From Paenibacillus pectinilyticus (GTDB lineage: Bacteria > Bacillota > Bacilli > Paenibacillales > NBRC-103111): a DNA stretch of 64,000 nucleotides. Under the pieces are notes generated by a model. It did not search any database. It had not been told where the DNA came from and saw only the letters and a program-made list of their open reading frames with translations. Below, in pieces: positions 52,786-60,451 of the stretch (within the stretch, counting starts at the first letter, position 1; the number at the start of each line of letters is the position of its first letter). Location: positions 124,001-188,000 of the forward strand of contig NZ_LYPC01000026.1 in NCBI RefSeq assembly GCF_001700435.1, given 5' to 3'. The position numbers and the translations under genes are program-made.

Positions 52786-55086
52786 ATGCCAAAGTTTTCA
52801 CGCATATTCCGTAAATTTTTGATTTCCTATATCGTGATCTTGTTTATTCCTAGTATCGCAGGATACATGTCATATCGTACCTCAATAGCAGTTACACAGT
52901 CCGTATCTATTGAGAATAATGTGACACAGCTTCGAAAGAGTCAGGATATATTGGAACGGAGAATGTCTGAAGTTGAAAGTTTTACGAGGCAGTTGGCTCT
53001 GAATCAGGAGTTGAATGTTCTCATGAACGAAAAAGGTTCGGATGATAAAGTCAATTTGTATGGCATTTGGAAAGTAAATAATGACATTAAGGCCTTTAGC
53101 CAAACGAATGATTTCTTGCAGCAATTTTATATCTATTTGAATAATTATAATGTGCTCATTACGCCAGCTTCTTCGTATTTCCAGCCTGAACGTTATTATC
53201 AAACGTTCTATTACAAGAATTTGCCGGTGGATGAATGGAAAAAAACGGTCTTGGAGCAAACGCACAATAGGGAGATTATGCCGCTTAATTCCTTTATGAC
53301 CAATGGCGTGCAAACCTCTGTCATTACCTATATGCAATCACTGCCATTGAATAGTTTTAATGGTACCGCGCGTGCGACAGTCGTGGTTCTTATTGATGAG
53401 AAAGTCATTACTAGTCTCTTATCCGACCTCAAAGATCAATACGGCGGGTGGTCTCATATTAGTGATGCCCAAGGACACACCATTAGCTTGCTTGGCATCA
53501 ATGAAGCGGATGTTGGCAAGTTAGCCTCAGACCATAGCTTTGACCAAAACAAAGCCAGTCAATTCTATAACGACGATTTGGTCATTACAATTCGTTCTAA
53601 GTCTACGGGGTGGGTCTATCAAGCAGGAATTCCGAGACAAGTACTCATGGAGAATGCCAATAAAATCAAATATATTACTTGGTCTGTGACTAGTGCCGCT
53701 TTAATTGTTGGGCTTCTGGTGGGCTTGTTGCAAGCGTACAGAAACAGTTCTCCCATGCATCGCCTGCTCACTGTGATGAAAGAGCAGTTTGGCAAGGACG
53801 TTGCCATGGGACGAAATGAGTATGACTTTTTGCAGGGAAATATAGCGAATATGATTACGAACAATAAGCGTCTGGAAACCGAGCTGAACCGGCAGGTTCC
53901 TTTAATTCGAGATGCTTTTCTCAAACGGCTTCTTGCAGGCGAATTCCGGTCGCAGGAAGAAATTGCTGCTGCTGCCGCCCAAGTCAATTCCGAATTACAA
54001 TTAGATGCAGGCTACACTGGCATTTTACAAATCAATGGGTACTCTGGCATGGACAGCGTCGAAATCCTCAACGAGTTGAATGCGGCTCGGCTTATCGTGA
54101 AGCAGGCATTGCGTGATCTCGGCGGTCATCTTCCTATGACGGATCTGGGAGCCGATCGGGTCGTCGTCATTTTCGGAGGCATGGAAGCAGAGGAAAACAA
54201 TGAAGCAGGTAAGAAGGAAATCGAGCGCATTCTGAAAGAACTGGCCCAGTCTGTTTTTAACGAGTATAAAATTAGAATAACGGCAGCGTTAGGGAACCCG
54301 TTCGCAAACGCGATGGAGATTAGCCATACTTACGAGCAAGCGAGACAGGCATTGGAGTATGCCTTGCACATCAATAAAACAGGGGTTCTATGGTATAGTG
54401 ATGCGCACACGGATAGTGATACCTATTATTATCCACTCGATATGGAGCAGCGTTTAATCAGTACGATCAGAGTGGGGGACATTGACGAGGCCAAACGGAT
54501 TGTTCGCTCTATTATTACCCAGAATATGGATAATCGTGAGCTTTCCATCGAGATGAAGCATCAACTAAATGGGGAGCTGAAAGGAACCTTCCTTAAATTG
54601 CTGGATCAAAAAACCTTTCAGGAGTCCGACATTTTCGAGAATATCAAAAATAGAATTGTTGGAATCCAGGCAAACGTCGAGATCGAAACGATTATGCAAG
54701 AGCTGGATGGGATTATGGAAGCGTTATGCGGTTTGATTGTCAGTAAAAAGAATGATAATCACAATAAAACCGTTGAGCAGATCATTCATTATATTGCTGA
54801 AATGTATAAGGATCCCGATCTCAACTTATATCGTGTTGCCGAGAAGGTCGAACGTCCGGAAAAGTATATCTCCCAGTTGTTTAAAGAGGTAACGGGGATG
54901 AACCTGTCCGATCATTTGGAAAAGGTGAGAATGGACCACGCCGCCGAATTATTAAAAGGGAATATGTATACGGTCGATGAAATTGCTTCGCGTGTCGGTT
55001 ACAACAGTTCCCACTCCTTCCGAAGGGCATTTAAACGTGTGTTAGGCATTTCACCAAGTTCATACAGGCTATCTATGACGGAATAA
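52786..55086 (+). CDS. Membrane-bound AraC-family regulator
   Basis: 766 residues from ATG 52786 after GGAGG. Transmembrane segments at about 10-30 and 300-320 (V-T-S-A-A-L-I-V-G-L-L-V-G-L-L) frame a roughly 270-residue extracytoplasmic Cache-like sensor. A cytoplasmic region with a coiled-coil stretch (E-L-N-R-Q-V-P-L-I-R-D-A-F-L) follows. The end is the AraC HTH pair (L-N-L-Y-R-V-A-E-K-V, then I-A-S-R-V-G-Y-N-S-S-H-S-F-R-R-A-F-K-R). It has its own promoter and cre-like site and sits in the middle of three genes whose promoters share the TGTAC boxes, which makes it the best candidate activator for them. Confidence 0.93.
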   Translation: MPKFSRIFRKFLISYIVILFIPSIAGYMSYRTSIAVTQSVSIENNVTQLRKSQDILERRMSEVESFTRQLALNQELNVLMNEKGSDDKVNLYGIWKVNNDIKAFSQTNDFLQQFYIYLNNYNVLITPASSYFQPERYYQTFYYKNLPVDEWKKTVLEQTHNREIMPLNSFMTNGVQTSVITYMQSLPLNSFNGTARATVVVLIDEKVITSLLSDLKDQYGGWSHISDAQGHTISLLGINEADVGKLASDHSFDQNKASQFYNDDLVITIRSKSTGWVYQAGIPRQVLMENANKIKYITWSVTSAALIVGLLVGLLQAYRNSSPMHRLLTVMKEQFGKDVAMGRNEYDFLQGNIANMITNNKRLETELNRQVPLIRDAFLKRLLAGEFRSQEEIAAAAAQVNSELQLDAGYTGILQINGYSGMDSVEILNELNAARLIVKQALRDLGGHLPMTDLGADRVVVIFGGMEAEENNEAGKKEIERILKELAQSVFNEYKIRITAALGNPFANAMEISHTYEQARQALEYALHINKTGVLWYSDAHTDSDTYYYPLDMEQRLISTIRVGDIDEAKRIVRSIITQNMDNRELSIEMKHQLNGELKGTFLKLLDQKTFQESDIFENIKNRIVGIQANVEIETIMQELDGIMEALCGLIVSKKNDNHNKTVEQIIHYIAEMYKDPDLNLYRVAEKVERPEKYISQLFKEVTGMNLSDHLEKVRMDHAAELLKGNMYTVDEIASRVGYNSSHSFRRAFKRVLGISPSSYRLSMTE

Positions 55087-55101
55087 ATAATTGAAATAAG
55101 G

Positions 55102-55138
55102 AAAATCCCGATGGCGATGCTGTCGGGATTCTTTTGGT
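55102..55138 (+). terminator. Terminator of the membrane AraC regulator
   Basis: AATCCCGA (55104-55111) pairs with TCGGGATT (55123-55130), loop of 11 bases, followed by CTTTTGG. A-rich on the left side. Confidence 0.78.
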
Positions 55139-55174
55139 ATCCACGCTTGGGGAGTTGGAAGCTTAACAGACAGA

Positions 55175-55254
55175 TGTACCCTGTGCATATCGGGTAACTG
55201 TACGCCAAATGATGCAATTGTACCTATCTTGCAGTGGAGATATTCCCCTACACT
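55175..55254 (+). promoter_or_regulatory. Three-box TGTAC promoter upstream of the SGNH gene
   Basis: TGTACCC at 55175, TGTACGC at 55199 and TGTACCT at 55219 lie at 24- and 20-bp steps. TACACT at 55249-55254 is a -10 box exactly 30 bp after the third box, the same distance as at the GH95 gene. As at 50128, the middle box is TGTACG and the last TGTACCTATC. Confidence 0.7.
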
Positions 55255-55295
55255 ACGAACAAGGAATTGATTATTCATTTATGGGGGGATTACAG

Positions 55296-56429
55296 ATGTA
55301 CAATATCAACGCATCCAAGAACGGTGCAATGAAGCTTCGCGGAGGATTGCCTCACATGAATGATAGACTTTTGCGTAACGATCACATTGTCGTCGCTTTT
55401 CTCGGCGGTTCCATTACCGAAGGGGCTGGCGCATCGGACTTGGTTGTGACAAGCTGGCGCGCCTTGACGGAGAAGTACTTGAAGGACCGTTACTCGCATG
55501 AGAAGGTTACTTGTATCAATGCGGGAGTGGGTGGAACAACTTCTACCTTCGGTGCTCATCGTCTGCATGAGCACGTACTCTCTAAGGGCGAAATTGATTT
55601 GTTGTTTGTTGAGTTCAGCGTGAATGACGGCGAGGATCGGGAAGAATCGATCAGAGGAATGGAAGGCATTGTACGTCAGTGCAAGCGGTTATCGCCACGT
55701 ACGGATATTTGCTTCATCTATACGGCAGCTGACAAAAACTTGACCGAAGGCACACCCTTCAACATTGCTGTTCATGAAGAAGTAGCTGCGTACTATGCGA
55801 TTCCTTCCATCAGCTTTGCTTCCATCGTCTACGAGTTGATGAATTCAAAGCAAGTACGCTGGGAAGATCTTGCTTCCGATCGGGTACATCCGAATGACGC
55901 GGGTCATGCTTTATATGCCGAATTTTTGCGGGAGTATCTGGACGCTGTACTTAACCCGAATGCGGTCACCGTTCACACACAAGGGAATGCACTCGTGCTT
56001 CCGCCTCTGAATCCCCAGAACTATGAATATGCGGAAATGCTGGATGTCGATAGAGCAGACCACCTGGAAGGCTTTGTGCGGCAACAATTAACATCAGAGC
56101 CGCTTATGAATTGGAGGTACGAGACGGAGCATCTCTTTACGGATACGTATCAGGCATCGCTTACGTTTACAGTGGAGGGACAGGGTGCAGGCGTGCTCAT
56201 GTTATGGGGGCCTGACAGCGGGATTATTGAATACGCGGTAGATGGACTGCCTTTCGAACAGGTCAACCTGTTTGATGAATGGTGCTTGAAGGCGTTTCGT
56301 CCTATTATCGCCATGCTTCCTGTGCAAGATGAGCGTAGGAGCAGGCGAGTGACAATTCGTCATACCGGCTTGAAGGATGAACGAAGTTTAGGGACGAGTC
56401 TTCGTATTTTAAGGTTATTGTGCAATTAA
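55296..56429 (+). CDS. Two-domain SGNH/GDSL-type esterase
   Basis: 377 residues from ATG 55296, seven bases after GGGGGG; longer in-frame starts at 55209 would place coding sequence across the promoter. Block I is F-L-G-G-S-I-T-E-G (Ser about residue 32), block II I-N-A-G-V-G-G-T, block III E-F-S-V-N-D-G-E and block V D-R-V-H-P-N-D-A-G-H. A C-terminal beta-rich domain (about 230-377) probably contacts the substrate. No signal peptide. It likely removes acetyl esters from imported oligosaccharides before the GH95 enzymes act. It lies between the AraC regulator and the importer. Confidence 0.88.
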   Translation: MYNINASKNGAMKLRGGLPHMNDRLLRNDHIVVAFLGGSITEGAGASDLVVTSWRALTEKYLKDRYSHEKVTCINAGVGGTTSTFGAHRLHEHVLSKGEIDLLFVEFSVNDGEDREESIRGMEGIVRQCKRLSPRTDICFIYTAADKNLTEGTPFNIAVHEEVAAYYAIPSISFASIVYELMNSKQVRWEDLASDRVHPNDAGHALYAEFLREYLDAVLNPNAVTVHTQGNALVLPPLNPQNYEYAEMLDVDRADHLEGFVRQQLTSEPLMNWRYETEHLFTDTYQASLTFTVEGQGAGVLMLWGPDSGIIEYAVDGLPFEQVNLFDEWCLKAFRPIIAMLPVQDERRSRRVTIRHTGLKDERSLGTSLRILRLLCN

Positions 56430-56499
56430 TAGAAGAGACAATCCCGTTGGTTGAGGATGATGGGACAGTCATGGCAGGAATGGCCGTACAGTTGAAAAT

Positions 56500-56577
56500 T
56501 GTCCCCCTGTGAAAAGGGTGATTTGTACGTAAAAAGCGCAAGTGTACCTTACAGCAGGAAACGTTTTCACGTAGAAT
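56500..56577 (+). promoter_or_regulatory. Three-box promoter with cre-like site upstream of the importer
   Basis: A degenerate first box TGTCC at 56500, TGTACGT at 56524 and TGTACCT at 56543 (24- and 19-bp steps), then TAGAAT at 56572-56577 as -10, 29 bp after the third box. AGGAAACGTTTTCA at 56556-56569 is a cre-like palindrome between box 3 and the -10, so CcpA could block the promoter directly. Confidence 0.65.
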
Positions 56578-56661
56578 CGGTTGTGAAGAAAGCGTTGTCA
56601 ATCATCACGCGGAACGAGAAATCAGAAAGCTTGGGAATCTATGACATAAGGGGGAATTGAT

Positions 56662-57630
56662 TTGGAAACGATAATAACCGCGAAAAAAGAGCGGAGAAAG
56701 GCAAAGGGAACATGGGCTGCTATTGGAGCGAACGCGAGCAAGAGCTTTAGAAAGCATTGGCAGCTGTACCTGTTCATTATTCCGCCAATCCTATATTTTG
56801 TTATTTTCAAATATATTCCGATGTTGAATGCCGTGCTGGCCTTTAAGGACTACAATGTCATGAAAGGAATTTGGGGCAGTCCATGGGTTGGAATGAAGTA
56901 TTTCAACTTATTCTTTCATAATCCGGTGTTCGGTACGTTACTGAAAAACACGCTGTTTGTATCCTTATATTTATTGGCAGTCGGTTTCCCGATCCCGATC
57001 CTTCTTGCGCTCGGGTTGAACGAAGTAAAGAACCGCCACTTTAAGCGTACCCTGCAGATGGTGACTTATGCACCATACTTCATTTCCACCGTAGTTATGG
57101 TTTCGATTATTATGCTCTTCCTTGCGCCGAAGGTAGGCCTCGTTAATAATATTCTCAACATATTCGGGGTTGGTTCCATTAATTTTCTGGGCAATCCGGG
57201 CATGTTCCGATCGATCTACGTTTGGTCTGACGTGTGGCAGACCGCCGGCTATTCTGCCGTTATATATTTAGCAGCGTTGGCTGGGATCGATCCTTCTCTT
57301 TACGAAGCGGCCAAAGTCGATGGGGCCTCGCGCATCCAGAAAATATGGCACGTTGACATTCCGGGCATTCTGCCAGCCGCAGTTGTTATTCTGATTCTGA
57401 CCGTCGGGAATGTGATGGCGATCGGCTTCGAGAAAGTGTATCTGCTGCAAAATCCGCTTAACACGTCAACATCCGACATCATCTCTACCTATGTGTATAA
57501 GATCGGGTTGTTGAATGCCAACTATAGCTTTGCAACCGCAGTCGGATTATTCAATTCCTGCATCAATTTGATATTGTTGGTTCTGGTCAACATGATTGCC
57601 AAACGATTATCCAACAACAGTCTTTGGTAA
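56662..57630 (+). CDS. Sugar ABC transporter permease, LplB type
   Basis: 322 residues from TTG 56662 after GGGGGAA. A charged N-terminus of about 35 residues precedes Y-L-F-I-I-P-P-I-L-Y-F. LplB hallmarks: F-K-Y-I-P-M-L-N-A, F-K-D-Y-N-V-M-K-G, and the EAA loop Y-E-A-A-K-V-D-G-A-S-R-I-Q, followed by V-D-I-P-G-I-L-P. The C-terminus is R-L-S-N-N-S-L-W. First gene of the importer behind the three-box/cre promoter. It resembles the LplB protein at 34413 but is clearly a separate system. Confidence 0.94.
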   Translation: METIITAKKERRKAKGTWAAIGANASKSFRKHWQLYLFIIPPILYFVIFKYIPMLNAVLAFKDYNVMKGIWGSPWVGMKYFNLFFHNPVFGTLLKNTLFVSLYLLAVGFPIPILLALGLNEVKNRHFKRTLQMVTYAPYFISTVVMVSIIMLFLAPKVGLVNNILNIFGVGSINFLGNPGMFRSIYVWSDVWQTAGYSAVIYLAALAGIDPSLYEAAKVDGASRIQKIWHVDIPGILPAAVVILILTVGNVMAIGFEKVYLLQNPLNTSTSDIISTYVYKIGLLNANYSFATAVGLFNSCINLILLVLVNMIAKRLSNNSLW

Positions 57631-57653
57631 AGGCACAGAAAGGAGCTACCACA

Positions 57654-58550
57654 ATGGCAAACATGAAGCAAACCGTTCGCGAACCGTTCGGAGACCGGTT
57701 GTTTCTCGGATTTATTTACCTGGCTTTAACGATTGTATTGGTAATTACGTTATATCCGCTTATATTTATCGTAAGCTCTTCGTTTAGCAGCCCTTCCGCG
57801 GTATCAGGAGGTCGAGTATGGCTTTGGCCAGTCGAGGCGACGCTAATTGGATATAAGTCCGTTTTTCTAAGCAGTCAGATTATAACCGGCTTTTTAAATT
57901 CGTTATTCTATACGGTGTGCGGTACGGCAATCAGCGTTATCTTGACCATTTTAATCGCGTATCCTTTATCCCGCAAAACGTTTTTCGGACGCAGCGGACT
58001 GATGATGTTCATCGTATTTACGATGCTGTTCTCGGGCGGATTGATTCCGACCTATATGGTCGTGAAATCCGTCGGCTTGGTCAATACACGCTGGGCGCTG
58101 TTGTTGCCTAACGCCATCTGGGTGTGGCAAGTTATCATTGCGCGTACTTTCTTCGCCACATCGATTCCGGATGAGCTTGCGGAAGCCAGCGAGATTGACG
58201 GTTGCAGCGATACACGTTTCGTCATAAGCATCGTCCTCCCGTTGTCCAAGGCGATTATCGCGGTATTAGCCTTGCAGTATGCGATCGGCCAATGGAATGC
58301 TTATTTCGATGCCCTGATCTATTTGAAATCTGACAAGCTGTTTCCGCTGCAGCTCTTCCTCAGATCGATCCTTATTCTAAATTCGAATACCGGCACATTA
58401 GACTCTGGGCAAATTGCCGAGAAGCAGCAACTGCTGAGCTTGATGAAATATTCACTCATCGTCATATCGAGTTTGCCGGTACTTCTCATTTATCCGTTTG
58501 TTCAGCGATACTTCGTACAGGGTATGCTGATCGGTTCCGTCAAAGGGTAA
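57654..58550 (+). CDS. Sugar ABC transporter permease, YtcP type
   Basis: 298 residues from ATG 57654, eight bases after AAGGAG; the frame is open back to 57624 inside the LplB gene without a site. YtcP features: S-S-S-F-S-S-P, F-S-G-G-L-I-P-T, the EAA loop E-L-A-E-A-S-E-I-D-G-C-S, then V-L-P-L-S-K-A, and the ending G-M-L-I-G-S-V-K-G. Partner of the preceding permease; a 107-bp gap follows before the binding-protein gene. Confidence 0.94.
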   Translation: MANMKQTVREPFGDRLFLGFIYLALTIVLVITLYPLIFIVSSSFSSPSAVSGGRVWLWPVEATLIGYKSVFLSSQIITGFLNSLFYTVCGTAISVILTILIAYPLSRKTFFGRSGLMMFIVFTMLFSGGLIPTYMVVKSVGLVNTRWALLLPNAIWVWQVIIARTFFATSIPDELAEASEIDGCSDTRFVISIVLPLSKAIIAVLALQYAIGQWNAYFDALIYLKSDKLFPLQLFLRSILILNSNTGTLDSGQIAEKQQLLSLMKYSLIVISSLPVLLIYPFVQRYFVQGMLIGSVKG

Positions 58551-58657
58551 TGAACCGAAAAACGATCATAAGGAGAGGGGGTATGCCTATGTAGGCGGGC
58601 AGACCAAAAATTACGGACTCATCATACAAATTTCAAAAAAAAAAGGAGCGGTTTATT

Positions 58658-60337
58658 TTGAAAAAAACATGGATATCTGCAACGATCTGCGCGCTTGCCA
58701 TCAGCACGGTTTTGGCCGGCTGCAGCGACAGCAGCAGTACAGACAGCAGCACTGCAACTCCAGGAAGCAGTGCGCAAGCGACAGCTTCTGGTCCGGTCAG
58801 CATTAAGGTATTTGCCGATCAAGACTCAGCTAGTAATCAGGATTTGGCGAACAGTTGGTTTTCCAAGCAATTAGAGCAAAAGTTTAATATCAAGTTCAAC
58901 TGGACAACGGTTCCTTTTGATGGCGCTCCGGAAAAAAGACAGATCTCGCTAGCCAGTGGAGACTACCCGGACTTGTTCTTGCTTGTTCCTTATATCGATC
59001 ACTTCACGCAAAGCGATTTGCTTAAATACGGCCAGCAAGGCGTCGTCCTTCCGTTGAATGATTTAATCGATAAGTACGGTCCGAACATCAAGAAAACGCT
59101 GGATGCGTATCCCGACTACAAAGCGATGAATACGGCACCGGATGGCAAAATCTACGGTCTCGGACAGTTTGCTGCCTGCTACCACTGCTCGTTCCCGAAC
59201 AAAATGTGGGTGAACAGCACATGGATGAAAAAGCTCAACATTTCAACGCCGAAAACGACGGATGATTTCAAGAAAATGCTGGAGGCGTTCAAAACGAAAG
59301 ACCCGAATGGCAACGGCAAAGCGGATGAAATTCCACTGAGTGGTTCCATTGAAACGTTCGGCGTGCACGTTGTTCCGTTCCTGATGAACGGCTTCATTTA
59401 CGACGATGATCACACGTACTTGGTGATGGATAACGGCAAAGTGGACATCGCAGCCAACAAGCCGGAATGGAAAGAAGGACTGAAATATATCAAGTCTCTG
59501 TACGACGAGGGGCTAATCGATCCAGGTGCCTTCACGCAAAATGCTGACGCATTCAAAAAGATCGGTGAGAATAAAGACGCGCAAATTTTGGGAGCAGGCG
59601 CAGGCATGCATCCGGCGATCTTCGTTGATATTGCAGACGGGAACCGGTTCTCCAAGGATTACGATTCAATTCCGCCGATTGTTGGGCCAGGCAACGTTTC
59701 TTATTCCACTTTTAGCTATGCAGGTAATCCAGGTACATCTTTTGTCCTGACGAATAAAGCGAGTAAAGACGTCCAAATCGCTGCCATTAAGGCGCTGGAC
59801 TATATGTATACATTAGACGGCCAACTTGCATCACAAGTCGGAAAAGAAGATGTGGACTGGCGTAAACCGCAGTCTGGAGATAAGGCTCTAGACGATTCGA
59901 TGAAGCCGCTTTATGCGCCAATTCCGTTAAAAGCAGGCGAAAAGAACCTTAACAACAATTGGATCTCCTTAGGACAATACTTGTCTGACAGTAATCTTCG
60001 TGGTTCACTCGTTCAATCGACGGATATCTATAGCGACAAGGCCTATGAGCGCAGATTGTTTGAGGCAACCAAAAATAATTACGACACGAAACAACCGAAG
60101 CAAGTATTCCCTTACTGGGCACTGTGGATCGACCCGAATAGTGCGGATCAAGCCAGCATGCTGCAAACGAATATCACAAACTATGTTAATCAAAGCGCAC
60201 TCCAATTCATTACTGGCAATAAAAACTTGGATAAAGATTGGGATGCTTACGTGAAAGGGTTCGACGGTCTGGATTTGAAAAGTTATTTGACAATTATGCA
60301 AAAATCGTATGACTCATCCACCTACAGCAAGAAGTAA
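58658..60337 (+). CDS. Sugar-binding lipoprotein of the LplA/YtcQ type
   Basis: 559 residues from TTG 58658, nine bases after AAGGAG. The lipoprotein signal peptide ends in V-L-A-G-C-S, then a Ser/Thr/Ala-rich linker to about residue 45. Large two-lobe body with A-S-G-D-Y-P-D-L-F, V-V-L-P-L-N-D-L-I and N-S-T-W-M-K-K-L. A stretch D-P-N-G-N-G-K-A-D-E near residue 210 looks like a calcium-binding loop, as seen in related binding proteins. It captures the oligosaccharide imported by the two permeases. A strong terminator ends the unit. Confidence 0.93.
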   Translation: MKKTWISATICALAISTVLAGCSDSSSTDSSTATPGSSAQATASGPVSIKVFADQDSASNQDLANSWFSKQLEQKFNIKFNWTTVPFDGAPEKRQISLASGDYPDLFLLVPYIDHFTQSDLLKYGQQGVVLPLNDLIDKYGPNIKKTLDAYPDYKAMNTAPDGKIYGLGQFAACYHCSFPNKMWVNSTWMKKLNISTPKTTDDFKKMLEAFKTKDPNGNGKADEIPLSGSIETFGVHVVPFLMNGFIYDDDHTYLVMDNGKVDIAANKPEWKEGLKYIKSLYDEGLIDPGAFTQNADAFKKIGENKDAQILGAGAGMHPAIFVDIADGNRFSKDYDSIPPIVGPGNVSYSTFSYAGNPGTSFVLTNKASKDVQIAAIKALDYMYTLDGQLASQVGKEDVDWRKPQSGDKALDDSMKPLYAPIPLKAGEKNLNNNWISLGQYLSDSNLRGSLVQSTDIYSDKAYERRLFEATKNNYDTKQPKQVFPYWALWIDPNSADQASMLQTNITNYVNQSALQFITGNKNLDKDWDAYVKGFDGLDLKSYLTIMQKSYDSSTYSKK

Positions 60338-60369
60338 AACAAGAGCAATCACATACTAGCAATTACAAC

Positions 60370-60408
60370 AGGCGCTTTATCGTTACGTTTCGATAAGGCG
60401 CCTTCTTA
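60370..60408 (+). terminator. Terminator of the importer operon
   Basis: AGGCGCTTTATCG (60370-60382) pairs with CGATAAGGCGCCTT (60391-60404) around TTACGTTT, then CTTACT. The stem is long with one mismatch or bulge; the U-run is weak. Confidence 0.75.
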
Positions 60409-60451
60409 CTGTCTACAACTAGCTGTAATACTTAACTATTAAAGGAGATGA

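Noticed and set aside
55209..55295. Longer start for the SGNH esterase
   Set aside because: This part contains the third TGTAC box and the -10 box; the GGGGGG site and ATG 55296 fit better.
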